In this document: piece by piece, positions 27,134 through 36,682 of the stretch
How positions within the stretch are numbered: the first letter of the stretch is position 1
Layout: each line of letters begins with the position of its first letter
Translations under genes and position numbers: made by a program
Assembly: GCF_000527135.1 (NCBI RefSeq)
Contig: NZ_AZUP01000001.1
Span: 3,993,535 to 4,057,534 of the forward strand
Source of the DNA: Methyloversatilis discipulorum
GTDB lineage: Bacteria; Pseudomonadota; Gammaproteobacteria; Burkholderiales; Rhodocyclaceae
Reading direction: 5' to 3'
DNA length: 64,000 bases
Notes under the pieces: generated by a model
Told to the model about the DNA's origin: nothing
What the model saw: the letters and a program-made list of their open reading frames with translations, nothing else
Database searches by the model: none

Positions 27134-29104
27134 TCAGTTGTACAGATAGTTGGGCAGCCAGAGGCCGATGCCCGGGAACAGGTAGAGCAGGATCAGTGCA
27201 ATCACCTGTATGCCCATGAAGGGCAGCATCCCGGCAAAGATCTGGTTCAGCGTCACGTGCGGCGGCGCCACGCCCTTCAGGTAGAAGGCCGACATCGCCA
27301 CCGGCGGTGACAGGAAGGCCGTCTGCAGGTTGATCGCTACCAGCAGGCCGAAGAACAGCGGATCGATGTTGAAGTGCGCCAGCAGCGGGATGAAGATCGG
27401 CATGAAGATGACGATGATTTCGGTCCATTCCAGCGGCCAGCCCAGCACGAAGATGATGAACTGGGCCAGGATCATGAACTGGATCGGCGTCAGGTCCAGC
27501 GCCAGCACGAACTTCTCTACCAGCTCCTGTCCGCCCAGCAGCGCGAACGCGGCCGAGAAGATCGCGCTGCCGACGAACAGCCAGCACACCATGGCCGAGG
27601 TCTTGGCGGTCAGGAACACCGATTCCTTCACCACGCCGAAGTTGAGCTGGCCGTAGGCCGCCGCCAGCAGTGCGCCACCGAAGGCGCCGATCGCCGCGGC
27701 CTCGGTCGGCGTCGCCAGGCCGAACACGATGGTGCCGAGCACCGCCAGGATCAGGATGGCCAGCGGGAAGAAGGACGACAGCAGCATCTTGAAGATTTCC
27801 AGCCGCTCGAAGCTCAGCATCGCGTAGTAGGCGAACATCAGCACCGCACACACCGCAACCGCGATCCAGAAGCTGCGTGGCGCAGACTTCGCCTCGGCCA
27901 CCTCTGCCGGCGCGGCCTTGGCCTCGGCGGCCGCCGGCTCAGCCAGCGACGGCGCAGCGGGCTCGGCGACGGTCGGCTCGACACCCGGCGGTTCCGCCAG
28001 ATCTCCGCCGGTCGTCGGCGGTTCCGCGAGGCCGTCGGCTGCAGGCGGTTCCTGCAGTCCGCCGTCGTCGGCCGGCGGTTCGGCCAGATCGCCGCCCGAG
28101 TAGTCGCTGTCGAAGGACTGCAGGCTGTCGGGCAGCGCGTCGGCCACCGCGTCGGCCTTCGTGAGGTTGCCGTGTATGGACACCAGCGCCACCGCGACCG
28201 CGATCAGCGGCAGCAGCGTCACGAGCAGTTGGCGCATGATCGTGCCGGTGGCCACGCCGGCGTTGCGCGGGCCCTTGAGCGCAGCCAGCAGCGCCGGCAG
28301 TGCACGCTGGCCATACTGCTTCGCCACCCCTGCCGTCGACGGCGGCAGTTCGACGTGACGCTCCGCGTCCGGCAACGGCGGCGCCATGTCCGGGCGCAGC
28401 TTGGCCACCAGGATCACGTACAGCATATAGAGGGCGGCCAGCATCAGGCCCGGGAAGAAGGCGCCTGCATACAGCTTCACCACCGACACGCCGGCGGTCG
28501 CGCCATAGACGATGAGCATGACCGAAGGCGGGATCAGGATGCCCAGGCAGCCGCCGGCGGTGATCACGCCGGCCGACAGGCGCACGTCATAGCCGGCGCG
28601 CAGCATGGCGGGCAGCGCCAGCAGACCCATCAGCGTCACCACCGCACCGACGATGCCGGTGGCGGTGGCGAAGATGGCGCAGGTCACCAGCGTGGCGACC
28701 GCCAGCGAACCGGGCAGCCGGGCCATCGCCAGGTGCAGACTCTTGAACAGCTTCTCGATCAGATTGGCGCGTTCGACCAGATAGCCCATGAACACGAACA
28801 GCGGGATCGAGATCAGCACGTCGTTGGTCATGACCGAGAAGGCGCGCTGCACCATCAGGTCCAGCGTCTGCTGGGTGGCGATGTCCGGGTTCTGCATCCG
28901 GTAGGCCAGCCAGGAGAACAGCACCCCCATGCCCATCAGCGTGAAGGCGGTCGGGAAGCCGAGCATGATGGCCACCACCACCAGCGCCAGCATCAGCAGG
29001 CCGAGGTGGCCGCCGGTCCATTCGGACGGCGCCGGCATCAGGATGGCCGTGGCGGCGATGATGATCGCCATCAGGCCGAAGCCGAAACGGAGTTCCTTTC
29101 TCAT
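27134..29104 (-). CDS. TRAP transporter large permease (DctM) with a Pro/Ala/Glu repeat insert
   Basis: The 656-residue ion-coupled channel subunit of a tripartite periplasmic transporter. DctM segments are clear: NDVLISIPLFVFMGYLVERA, GGCLGILIPPSVMLIVYGA, FGLATPTEAAAIGAFGG and MILAQFIIFVLGWPLEWTEI. A standard DctM is about 430 residues; this one is about 220 longer. Residues ~331-405 form a hydrophilic stretch of imperfect LAEPP units flanked by Ala/Glu-rich sequence, between extra hydrophobic helices at ~305-325 and ~415-435. The insert should form a loop on one membrane face. Its start overlaps the dctQ stop by four bases. Confidence 0.9.
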   Translation of the reverse strand: MRKELRFGFGLMAIIIAATAILMPAPSEWTGGHLGLLMLALVVVAIMLGFPTAFTLMGMGVLFSWLAYRMQNPDIATQQTLDLMVQRAFSVMTNDVLISIPLFVFMGYLVERANLIEKLFKSLHLAMARLPGSLAVATLVTCAIFATATGIVGAVVTLMGLLALPAMLRAGYDVRLSAGVITAGGCLGILIPPSVMLIVYGATAGVSVVKLYAGAFFPGLMLAALYMLYVILVAKLRPDMAPPLPDAERHVELPPSTAGVAKQYGQRALPALLAALKGPRNAGVATGTIMRQLLVTLLPLIAVAVALVSIHGNLTKADAVADALPDSLQSFDSDYSGGDLAEPPADDGGLQEPPAADGLAEPPTTGGDLAEPPGVEPTVAEPAAPSLAEPAAAEAKAAPAEVAEAKSAPRSFWIAVAVCAVLMFAYYAMLSFERLEIFKMLLSSFFPLAILILAVLGTIVFGLATPTEAAAIGAFGGALLAAAYGQLNFGVVKESVFLTAKTSAMVCWLFVGSAIFSAAFALLGGQELVEKFVLALDLTPIQFMILAQFIIFVLGWPLEWTEIIVIFMPIFIPLLAHFNIDPLFFGLLVAINLQTAFLSPPVAMSAFYLKGVAPPHVTLNQIFAGMLPFMGIQVIALILLYLFPGIGLWLPNYLYN

Positions 29105-29700
29105 TTGGACGCTCCTTCGCTGCCTTCAGGCAGATCGGCATGCACCATGTGGCGCAGTTTCTCGACATCGACCTCCTCGACGTCGTGCGTGCGCGACGGC
29201 CATTCGCCCTGCTGGATGCAGACGATGCAGCGCAGGATTTCGACCACGCCCTGCAGCATCAGCACCGCACCGGCCAGCGGGATGATGGCCTTGAACGGAT
29301 AGATCGGCGGGCCATCGGAGGTGACCGACGAATGTTCGTTGATCGCCATCGACTCGCTGAAGAAGTCCCAGCCCGCCCAGCACAGCGCGAGCACGCCGGG
29401 GATGAAGAACAAGAAATAGAGAATGAGGTCCAGCGTGGCCTGCGTGCGCGGCCGGAAGAAGCCGTACAGCACGTCGCCGCGCACGTGGCCGCCAGTGGCG
29501 AGCGTGTAGGCACCGGCCATCATGAACAGCGTGCCGTAGAGCATGTAGGTGGCGTCGAACACCCAGGCGTGAGGCGAATTCAGCACGTAGCGCGAAAACA
29601 CCTCCCAGGTGATGAGCAGCGTGAGCCCGACTATGGTCCACGCGAAGGCGTGACCGACCAGCGTGTTGAACTGGTCTACGCGCAGGAGAAGTTTCTGCAT
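29101..29700 (-). CDS. TRAP transporter small permease (DctQ)
   Basis: A 199-residue subunit with four helices (near 15-35, 50-70, 90-112 and 140-162) that pairs with DctM. FAWTIVGLTLLITWEVFSRYV and the HAWVFDATYMLYGTLFMMAGAYTL stretch match the DctQ/YiaM family. The C-terminal ~45 residues are a charged tail not needed in shorter homologues. It overlaps dctM by four bases. Confidence 0.9.
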   Translation of the reverse strand: MQKLLLRVDQFNTLVGHAFAWTIVGLTLLITWEVFSRYVLNSPHAWVFDATYMLYGTLFMMAGAYTLATGGHVRGDVLYGFFRPRTQATLDLILYFLFFIPGVLALCWAGWDFFSESMAINEHSSVTSDGPPIYPFKAIIPLAGAVLMLQGVVEILRCIVCIQQGEWPSRTHDVEEVDVEKLRHMVHADLPEGSEGASK

Positions 29701-29747
29701 GGCATCAAGCGGACACCTGTGGGTGCCCGTCCTTTTCTTTTGGAGTC

Positions 29748-29782
29748 AAAAAAGCCGGCGCCCCTTTTGGAGACGCCGGCTC
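29748..29782 (-). terminator. intra-operon hairpin between dctP and dctQ
   Basis: On the minus strand GAGCCGGCGTC pairs imperfectly with GGGGCGCCGGC across an AAAA-containing loop and ends in TTTTTT. It stands 19 bases after the dctP stop and before dctQ. Such a partial terminator would let the binding protein be made in excess of the permease. Confidence 0.7.
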
Positions 29783-29800
29783 GTTTGCAGCGGTGCGGCC

Positions 29801-30928
29801 TCAGCCCTTCTTCGAGAAGAAGTGGTCGTAGGCCATTTTGAAATTCACCGTCGTGTCGTTCTGCCACTTCGCGGTGCGACGGGCGAAGGCGCGCTGCGAT
29901 TCCAGCACCTTCTTGAACATCGGGTTCTCGGCCGCCTTCTTCTCGGTCACCTTGTCCCAGGCGGCGAGCTGCGCCTTCAGGATGGGGTCCGGCGTCTTGT
30001 AGAACTTGACGCCCTGCTTTTCCTGCATTTCCTGGTAGGCGGTGGAGTAGCGGTCGATCGCCTTCCACGACATTTCGGCCGAAGCGGCCGGCACCGCGTT
30101 GGCGATGATGGCGCGCAGGTCGGCCGGCAGCGACTCCAGACGCTTCTTGTTGAACAGGATTTCGAACTGTTCCGAGGCCTGGTGGAAGCTCTGCAGCATG
30201 CACACCTTGGACACGTCGGGGAAGCCGAGCACCTGGTCGGAGGCGGCGTTGTTGAACTCGGCAGCGTCGAGAAGGCCGCGGTCCATCGCCGGCACGATTT
30301 CACCGCCCGGCAGCGCATTGACCGACACACCCATGTCGGTGAATACGTCGATCGACAGGCCGACGGTGCGGAACTTCAGGCCCTTCATGTCCTCGGCCTT
30401 GGTGACCGGCTTCTTGAACCAGCCCAGCGGCTGGGTCGGCATCGGGCCGTACATGTAGGACACGACGTCCATGTTCAGGCTCTTGTAGATCTCGTCCAGC
30501 AGCGCCTTGCCGCCGCCGAACTCGTGCCAGGCCAGCAGCATGTTGGCGTCCATGCCGAAGGCCGGACCGGAGCCCCACAGCGCGAGCGCCGAATTCTTGC
30601 CGTACCAGTAGGCGATCACGCCATGGCCGCCGTCCAGCGTGCCCTTGTTGACCGCGTCCAGCAGATCGAAGGCCTTCACCACCGAGCCGGCGGGCAGCAC
30701 GTCGATCTTGAGGCGGCCGCCGGACATGTCATTGACCAGCTTGGCGTAGTCCTGTGCGAATTCGTGGAAGATGTCCTTCGCCGGCCAGGTCGACTGGAAA
30801 CGCAGGGTGACCGGGGACTGGGCGACGGAAATGCTGGGGAAGGCGATGGCGGCGGTACCGGCGGCGGTGCCTGCAGCCTTGGCCAGGAAGTTACGACGGC
30901 CCGACTGCGTCTTGTTCTGTTCAGACAT
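29801..30928 (-). CDS. TRAP transporter solute-binding protein, TakP/DctP family
   Basis: A 375-residue periplasmic binding protein that delivers substrate to DctQM. The precursor begins with a twin-arginine signal (GRRNFLAKAA then a hydrophobic stretch ending VAQ). The mature part shows RFQSTWPAKDIFHEFA, LKFRTVGLSIDVF and AAEFNNAASDQVLGFPDVSK. The last resembles the ligand-site region of TakP-like proteins that bind 2-oxo acids such as pyruvate, so a monocarboxylate or 2-oxoacid substrate is likely but inferred. It leads the P-Q-M operon. Confidence 0.9.
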   Translation of the reverse strand: MSEQNKTQSGRRNFLAKAAGTAAGTAAIAFPSISVAQSPVTLRFQSTWPAKDIFHEFAQDYAKLVNDMSGGRLKIDVLPAGSVVKAFDLLDAVNKGTLDGGHGVIAYWYGKNSALALWGSGPAFGMDANMLLAWHEFGGGKALLDEIYKSLNMDVVSYMYGPMPTQPLGWFKKPVTKAEDMKGLKFRTVGLSIDVFTDMGVSVNALPGGEIVPAMDRGLLDAAEFNNAASDQVLGFPDVSKVCMLQSFHQASEQFEILFNKKRLESLPADLRAIIANAVPAASAEMSWKAIDRYSTAYQEMQEKQGVKFYKTPDPILKAQLAAWDKVTEKKAAENPMFKKVLESQRAFARRTAKWQNDTTVNFKMAYDHFFSKKG

Positions 30929-31173
30929 GGTTGATGCTCCTCCTCGTGGTGGTGGGTGCTTCGTACTGTCCGCTACAGGGGGTTGCCCGCAACGGACAAA
31001 AAACGATGCCGCGCGATGCTAACCCTGCCGGGAATCCGTCACAAGGCGCACTGCAGCGTGACGCCGGAATGACCGTTTCCCGCGCTGCGGCGCGGCGGCG
31101 TGCGACCGCATGGCCGCGCGCATCCGGTGTCCGACACAAATGTATGCAGATCCTCGTCGCTGCCTGCGTCGGA

Positions 31174-32517
31174 CTACTTGACGACGCCCCAGGCCTGCAG
31201 CCGCTGGAAGGCGAACTGGGCCTGCGCGTCCTTGCTGCCGCTGCGGATGTAGGCCGCGTAGTGCTGGCTGGCGGCGCGCTTGTCCTGCATCGTTTCGTAG
31301 GCCACGCCCTTCAGGAACAGCGTGGTCGGGTTGCCCGGCAGCACGCGGTCGTAGGCGTTGAAGGCGGCCAGCGCTTCCGGCGCCCGGCCCAGCGCCAGCT
31401 TGGACACGCCGCGCTGGTACATGGCCTGACCCTCGCCCGGATACACCTCGGCGGCGCGCGCGAAGTGGCGGTCGGCGTCGGCGTATTGCTTCTGCGCCAG
31501 CAGGCACTTGCCCATCAGCACATTGCCGCAGTAGTCGTCCGGCGCGACCTTGAGCGACTGCGCGAAGCGCGTTTCGGCGTCGTCCAGTGACTTCTTCGCC
31601 ATCAGCGACTCGCCTTCCTGCTGCGACTTGATCGCCGGGGCGAGCTTGCGCAGGCCTGCCGTGTGGTCCATATAGCGCTCGCGCGACAGCTTCTTGTTGC
31701 GCAGGCTGCCGTAGGTGTCCAGCGCTTCCCGCTCGGCGGTGGCGTAGCGCTCGTCCGACATCGGGTGCGACGAGAACATGGTCTGCAGCAGGCTGGGCTT
31801 TTCCTTGTGCTGGCTGCGCAGCATGTCCATCAGGTTCACCATGCCGTCCGGGTTGTAGCCGGCGCGCGTCATGTACTCCATCCCCAGTGCGTCGGCCTGT
31901 CGTTCGTCGGCGCGCGAATAGCCGGCCAGCAGCGCGCTGGCACCGACCTGGGTGGCGATGTTGGCGAGCGGTGCTGCGCCGCGGTAGTCAGACATCGCCA
32001 CCGCGACATTGACCGCCGTCGCGCCGACCTGGGCCATCATCGTGCGCCCGGCCTGCTTGGCGCTGTGGCGCGCGTTCACGTGTCCGGTCTCGTGGCCGAG
32101 CAGGGCCGCCAGCTCGTCCTCACTGTCCATGTCCAGCATGATGCCGCGCGTGCACGCCATGCTGCCGCCGGGGAAGGTGTAGGCGTTGATGTAATTGGCG
32201 TTCACGACGCGCGCGCTGTAGGGCACATCGGGCCGATGCGTGTTCTTGGCCAGTGACAGTTCGATGTCGTTCACGTAGCGGTTCAGTTCGGCGTCCTGAA
32301 CTGCGCCGTAGTCGGACGAGAACTGCTGCGGCGAGTGCTTGCGGTCGATGCCGATCTCGTCCTGCTCGGACAGGCCGACCAGCACCTGCTGGCCGGTGAT
32401 CGGGTCGGTGGCACAGCCGGAAAGCTGCGGCAGCGTCACTGCGGCGCCGGCGATGCCGGACAGCCACAGGAAGTCGCGGCGGCTCATTTCGCGGCGGAAA
32501 AAGCGGTCGTGAGACAT
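31174..32517 (-). CDS. M48-family zinc metalloprotease with TPR region (BepA/YfgC-like)
   Basis: A 447-residue envelope protease. The N-terminus combines SRRDFLWLSG (Tat-like) with a lipobox LSGC at ~34, so it is probably a lipoprotein. The zinc site is HETGH (HExxH) with the third ligand in YSRADERQAD. FSSHPMSDERY after it is typical of M48. Residues ~290-440 form tetratricopeptide-like helices (KVAPDDYCGNVLMGKCLL and KLALGRAPEALAAFNAY). The related E. coli BepA degrades or helps assemble outer-membrane proteins. It lies 89 bases downstream of recJ. Confidence 0.9.
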   Translation of the reverse strand: MSHDRFFRREMSRRDFLWLSGIAGAAVTLPQLSGCATDPITGQQVLVGLSEQDEIGIDRKHSPQQFSSDYGAVQDAELNRYVNDIELSLAKNTHRPDVPYSARVVNANYINAYTFPGGSMACTRGIMLDMDSEDELAALLGHETGHVNARHSAKQAGRTMMAQVGATAVNVAVAMSDYRGAAPLANIATQVGASALLAGYSRADERQADALGMEYMTRAGYNPDGMVNLMDMLRSQHKEKPSLLQTMFSSHPMSDERYATAEREALDTYGSLRNKKLSRERYMDHTAGLRKLAPAIKSQQEGESLMAKKSLDDAETRFAQSLKVAPDDYCGNVLMGKCLLAQKQYADADRHFARAAEVYPGEGQAMYQRGVSKLALGRAPEALAAFNAYDRVLPGNPTTLFLKGVAYETMQDKRAASQHYAAYIRSGSKDAQAQFAFQRLQAWGVVK

Positions 32518-32606
32518 GGTCGTCGTCCTTCGTTGAGGTCTTCAGCGATAACGCCGGAAGATCGCCGCCGCTGACAGGGCAAGGTCGCGCCGGCGCTTTG
32601 TCCTGA

Positions 32607-34298
32607 TCAGGCCGGTTCGGCGTGTTCCACCATCAGCTGCACCCGGCGCACGCCCTGGTACTCGTTGATGTCCAGCCGGTAGGCTGCGGTCACCCGCGCC
32701 GGCAGCGGTTCGGCGCGGTTGAACCATATTGCGTCGAACACGTTACCGTCCTTCGCCAGCGACAGCTTCAGGTGCTTGTCCTTCAGCAGGCGCTGGTTGC
32801 GCACTTCGAAATGGTCGCTGAATACCGGCGGCGGGAAGCCCTGGCCCCAGGTTTCGGCTTCCATCAGTGTCGCCGCGTGCAGGTTCATCAGCGACGCTTC
32901 GAGCGCGCCGTCGGTCTCTATGGTGCGGGTGAGCGCCGAAGGTTCCACCATGTCGGCGACTGCCTGTTCGAAGGCGTCACGGAAGCGCTCGAAATCGTGC
33001 TCGTGCACGGTCAGGCCGGCCGCCATCGCGTGGCCGCCGAAGCGGATGAGCAGGCCCGGTTCGCGCTTGGACACCAGATCGAGCGCGTCGCGCAGGTGCA
33101 GGCCGGGTATCGAGCGGCCGGAGCCCTTGATTTCGCCCTCGTTGCCGCGCGCGAAGGCGATGGTCGGCCGGTGCGCGCGCTCCTTGACGCGCGAGGCGAC
33201 GATGCCGATCACGCCCTGGTGCCAGTCCGGGTGGAACAGCGCCAGCGATTTCGATTCGCCGATGTCGATGCCGGCCAGCTGCGCTTCCGCCTCTTCCTGC
33301 ATGCCCTGTTCGATCTCGCGCCGCTCTCGGTTCATCGCGTCCAGCTGCTGCGCCAGCGACAGCGCGCGCGCGAAGTCGTCGGTGATCAGGCATTCGATGC
33401 CGAGCGACATGTCGGACAGCCGGCCGGCCGCATTCAGGCGCGGGCCGATGGCGAAGCCGAGATCGAAGGAGGTGGCGCGCTCCGGCTCGCGGCCGGCGGC
33501 GGCGAACAGTGCGCGCAGGCCCGGCGTGAGCTTGCCGCCGCGGATGCGCTGCATGCCCTGGGTCACCAGCACGCGGTTGTTGTGGTCCAGCTTCACCACG
33601 TCGGCCACCGTGCCGAGCGCGACCAGGTCGAGCAGATTGCCGAGGTTGGGCTCCTCGCGGCCGGCGAAGGCGCCGCGCCGGCGCAGTTCGGCGCGCAGCG
33701 CCAGCATGACGTAGAACATGACGCCGCAGCCGGCAATGGCCTTGCTCGGGAAGGCGCAGCCCGGCTGGTTCGGGTTGACGATGACGTCGGCCAGCGGCAG
33801 TTCGTCGCCCGGCAGGTGATGGTCAGTCACCAGCACCGATACGCCCAGTTCGTTGGCACGCGCCACGCCCTCGACGCTGGCGATGCCGTTGTCCACCGTG
33901 ATGATGATGTCCGGCTCCGCGTGCGCGGCGAGATCGACGATTTCCGGCGTCAGCCCGTAGCCGTACTCGAAGCGGTTAGGCACCAGATAGCTCACGTTGG
34001 CGCCCATCGCCCGCAGCGCGCGGATGCCGAGGGCGCAGGCGGTGGCGCCGTCGCAGTCGTAGTCGGCGACGATGAGCAGGCGCGCGTCGGCCTCGATCGC
34101 GTCGGCCAGCATCTGCGCCGCTTCGGCGGTGCCGGTCAGCGCGTCCGGCGGCAGCAGCGCCTTCAGCGAATAGTCGATCTGGCTGCGGTCCTGCACGCCG
34201 CGCGCGGCGTAGAGCCGGGCCAGCAGCGGATGGATGCCCTGCTGTTCGAGCAGCGCAGAACTGCGCGCCGGGATGGGGCGGTTGAGGATGAGGGTCAC
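32607..34298 (-). CDS. recJ: single-stranded-DNA exonuclease RecJ
   Basis: A 5'-3' exonuclease acting in recombination and mismatch repair. The 563 residues match the family. DHH-domain motifs are present: VADYDCDGATA, VTVDNGIAS, VLVTDHHLPG and GTVADVV; the DHHA1 part has RSIPGLHLRDAL and IRFGGHAMAAG. The C-terminal OB-like domain is present. The start is a GTG 8 bases beyond the CTAGGGG repeat array that also holds the stop codon of the upstream gene. Confidence 0.95.
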   Translation of the reverse strand: MTLILNRPIPARSSALLEQQGIHPLLARLYAARGVQDRSQIDYSLKALLPPDALTGTAEAAQMLADAIEADARLLIVADYDCDGATACALGIRALRAMGANVSYLVPNRFEYGYGLTPEIVDLAAHAEPDIIITVDNGIASVEGVARANELGVSVLVTDHHLPGDELPLADVIVNPNQPGCAFPSKAIAGCGVMFYVMLALRAELRRRGAFAGREEPNLGNLLDLVALGTVADVVKLDHNNRVLVTQGMQRIRGGKLTPGLRALFAAAGREPERATSFDLGFAIGPRLNAAGRLSDMSLGIECLITDDFARALSLAQQLDAMNRERREIEQGMQEEAEAQLAGIDIGESKSLALFHPDWHQGVIGIVASRVKERAHRPTIAFARGNEGEIKGSGRSIPGLHLRDALDLVSKREPGLLIRFGGHAMAAGLTVHEHDFERFRDAFEQAVADMVEPSALTRTIETDGALEASLMNLHAATLMEAETWGQGFPPPVFSDHFEVRNQRLLKDKHLKLSLAKDGNVFDAIWFNRAEPLPARVTAAYRLDINEYQGVRRVQLMVEHAEPA

Positions 34299-34305
34299 TG
34301 GTTTT

Positions 34306-34326
34306 CTAGGGGCTAGGGGCTAGGGG
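34306..34326. repeat. CTAGGGG heptamer array (3 copies)
   Basis: Three exact tandem CTAGGGG units followed by a degenerate fourth (TCAGGGG). On the minus strand it provides the TAG stop of the RpfE-like gene and lies just before recJ. The same heptamer occurs four times at 40922-40949. Confidence 0.9.
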
Positions 34327-35305
34327 TCAGGGGGAGCGGGCGGCGCCAGAATTTCCACAGGTCGCGGCGTTCGGTGGTTACGGCGACGGCGGCTTCGTCG
34401 CCGCTGAGGCGCACGGTGACCGACTGCACGTCGCCGCGGCGCAGCGCGTCGAGCGCCGGCGCGATCCAGTCGCGGTCGAGTGCTTCGACCGCCTCAGTCC
34501 ACGCTGCGGCGTCCAGGTAAAGGGCCGGTGCAAGCGCGTGCTGCAGCAGCACGAGATTGCCTTCCTGCAGCGCGACGCCGGTCTTGTCCGGCAGCGGCGC
34601 GGCGCGCACGCCGGCGGCGTGCGCCAGGCCGTGCGCCAGCGCGTCGTCCGCCCACAGCTGCATGCAGGGAATGTCGGCCCGTACCGGCAGGCTGCCGGCG
34701 CCCCAGAACCACAGACTGTTGATGGCCGGCCGGCCCGCTTCTTCGCGTGCGACGTTGACCGGGTGGGCGTGGAACAGCATCTGTGTCTCGTTCATCCACT
34801 GGCGCAGCTTCGCGCCGTCGCGGCCGGCTGGCATCGAGGCGTCGATCTTGCGCCCGAGCGCGGCGCCCGGCGGCACCGTGTCGACGTCCAGCGGCTCCAG
34901 CAGCGACAGGTGGCCGTGGCCGCCGGCCGGCAGGTGCAGCCAGCCGACATTGGCGAAGTGGGCGTTCCACGACGCGGCCAGCGCGGCGGCCTCCTGCGCG
35001 TCCGGGGCGACGTCCGGGCGGTCGGTCAGCATCAGTGCGTCGCGCGCGAAGCGCAGATGGGTAGCGTCGGCCGCCAGCCAGCAGCGGGTGTCGGCCGGCT
35101 CGCCGGTGCCGGCCCAGCGCAGCGCGCCGAGCGGCGCCCGCTCGTCGAGGCCGAACAGCTCGGCCAGCAGGTGTTCGGGCGCCCGCGCGGCCCGTGAGGT
35201 CCGGCGACCTCGGCCCAGCAGCAGCGACAGCGCCGGGGTGCGGGGGGGCGGCAGCGGTGAAGTCGACGGCCAGAGCAGGCCGGGGAGGACGAGATGCAGG
35301 GACAT
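34313..35305 (-). CDS. RpfE-like, phosphoglycerate-mutase-related protein
   Basis: A 330-residue cytoplasmic protein of a family often found beside recJ and lolCD in betaproteobacteria, annotated as RpfE regulatory protein or cofactor-independent phosphoglycerate mutase-related. Typical segments are NVGWLHLPAGGHGHLSLLEP, WMNETQMLFHAHPVN and INSLWFWGAGSLP. I see no complete phosphoglycerate-mutase metal site, so an enzymatic role is not assured. The ATG at 35305 begins LHLVLPGLLWP; a far longer upstream extension is the antisense of lolC. It is divergent from lolC. Confidence 0.72.
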   Translation of the reverse strand: MSLHLVLPGLLWPSTSPLPPPRTPALSLLLGRGRRTSRAARAPEHLLAELFGLDERAPLGALRWAGTGEPADTRCWLAADATHLRFARDALMLTDRPDVAPDAQEAAALAASWNAHFANVGWLHLPAGGHGHLSLLEPLDVDTVPPGAALGRKIDASMPAGRDGAKLRQWMNETQMLFHAHPVNVAREEAGRPAINSLWFWGAGSLPVRADIPCMQLWADDALAHGLAHAAGVRAAPLPDKTGVALQEGNLVLLQHALAPALYLDAAAWTEAVEALDRDWIAPALDALRRGDVQSVTVRLSGDEAAVAVTTERRDLWKFWRRPLPLTPSP

Positions 35306-35437
35306 GGCCGGGAGTTTACCCGGCTTGCGGCACGCCGCGCGGGGGACTGGCCGGTGCCCGGTCGGCGCAATCCGACACGGCGCTGCCGCATCATCCCTGG
35401 CGGGCGCGCGGCCGCCATCCGGTACCATGCCGACCCC

Positions 35438-36682
35438 ATGAACTACGAAATCCTGCTCGGCCTGCGCTATGTGCGGGCGAAACGGCGCAACGGCTTCATT
35501 TCCTTCATTTCCCTGATCTCCACCTTCGGGCTGGCGCTCGGGGTGGCAGCGCTGATCACCGTGCTGTCGGTGATGAACGGCTTCCAGAAGGAGTTGCGCA
35601 CCCGCATCCTCGGCGTCGCCTCGCACATCCAGGTGACCGGCTACGACAATGAGCTGGCCGACTGGCAGCAGGTGGCCGACGCCGTGTTGAAGAATCCCGA
35701 GGTCAAGGCAGCCGCGCCCTATGTCAGCGAACAGGCCATGCTGTCCTTCGACCAGACAGTGCGCGGTGCCATGGTGCGCGGCGTGCTGCCGGCGGCCGAG
35801 GACGGCGTGGCCGACTTCAGCCAGCACATGCGCGCCGGCAAGCTCACCGATCTGCAGCCCGGCGGCTATGGCGTGGTGCTGGGCATCGAACTGGCGCGCG
35901 CGCTGCAGGTGCAGTTGGGCGACAAGGTGACGCTGATCGCGCCGCAGGGGCTGGTGACGCCGGCCGCCGTGCTGCCGCGGCTCAAGCAGTTCACCGTGGT
36001 CGGCGTGTTCGAGGCGGGCCATTTCGAGTACGACGCCAGCCTCGCGCTGATCCACATGCAGGACGCGCAGACGCTGTACCGGATGGAAGACCGCGTGTCC
36101 GGCGTGCGGCTCAAGCTGGGCGACCTGTTCGACGCGCCGCGCGTGGCGCGCGAACTGCACGCCCAGCTGTCCGGTCAGGAGCTGCTGGTCGGCGACTGGA
36201 CCCGCCAGCACGCCAACTTCTTCCGCGCCATCGCGATCGAGAAGAACATGATGTTCATCATCCTGTCGCTCATCGTCGCGGTGGCGGCCTTCAACATCGT
36301 GTCCATGCTCATCATGGTGGTGACCGACAAGCAGGCCGACATCGCCATCCTGCGCACGCTGGGCGCCAGCCCGGCCAGCATGATGGCGGTATTCGTCGTG
36401 CAGGGCGCCATCATCGGCGGCTTCGGCCTGCTGCTCGGCGTCGCCGGCGGCGTGCTGCTGGCGGCCAATCTCGACGTCGTGGTGCCGGCCATCGAGAAGA
36501 TCGTCGGCGTGTCGCTGTGGTCGTCCGAGGTGTATTTCATTCCCGAACTGCCGTCGGAAATCCTGATGAGCGACGTGGTGACGGTGACGCTGATCGGCGG
36601 CGTGCTGACCCTGGTCGCCACGCTGTACCCGAGCTGGCGCGCGTCGCGCGTGCAACCGGCGGAGGCGCTGCGCTATGAGTGA
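35438..36682 (+). CDS. lolC: lipoprotein-releasing ABC transporter permease (LolC/LolE family)
   Basis: The 414-residue inner-membrane subunit that extracts outer-membrane lipoproteins and hands them to LolA. It starts [20 protein letters not shown] with the first helix [28 protein letters not shown] large periplasmic domain follows, then three C-terminal helices with [20 protein letters not shown] and a final [21 protein letters not shown]. Only one LolC/E-type gene is present here, as in bacteria with a LolF-type homodimer. lolD begins within its last codons (8-base overlap). Confidence 0.93.
   Translation: MNYEILLGLRYVRAKRRNGFISFISLISTFGLALGVAALITVLSVMNGFQKELRTRILGVASHIQVTGYDNELADWQQVADAVLKNPEVKAAAPYVSEQAMLSFDQTVRGAMVRGVLPAAEDGVADFSQHMRAGKLTDLQPGGYGVVLGIELARALQVQLGDKVTLIAPQGLVTPAAVLPRLKQFTVVGVFEAGHFEYDASLALIHMQDAQTLYRMEDRVSGVRLKLGDLFDAPRVARELHAQLSGQELLVGDWTRQHANFFRAIAIEKNMMFIILSLIVAVAAFNIVSMLIMVVTDKQADIAILRTLGASPASMMAVFVVQGAIIGGFGLLLGVAGGVLLAANLDVVVPAIEKIVGVSLWSSEVYFIPELPSEILMSDVVTVTLIGGVLTLVATLYPSWRASRVQPAEALRYE

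Noticed and set aside
27880..28110. The LAEPP-coding repeats as a CRISPR or tandem-repeat array
   Set aside because: The units are in-frame within dctM, imperfect, of unequal length, and lack unique spacers.
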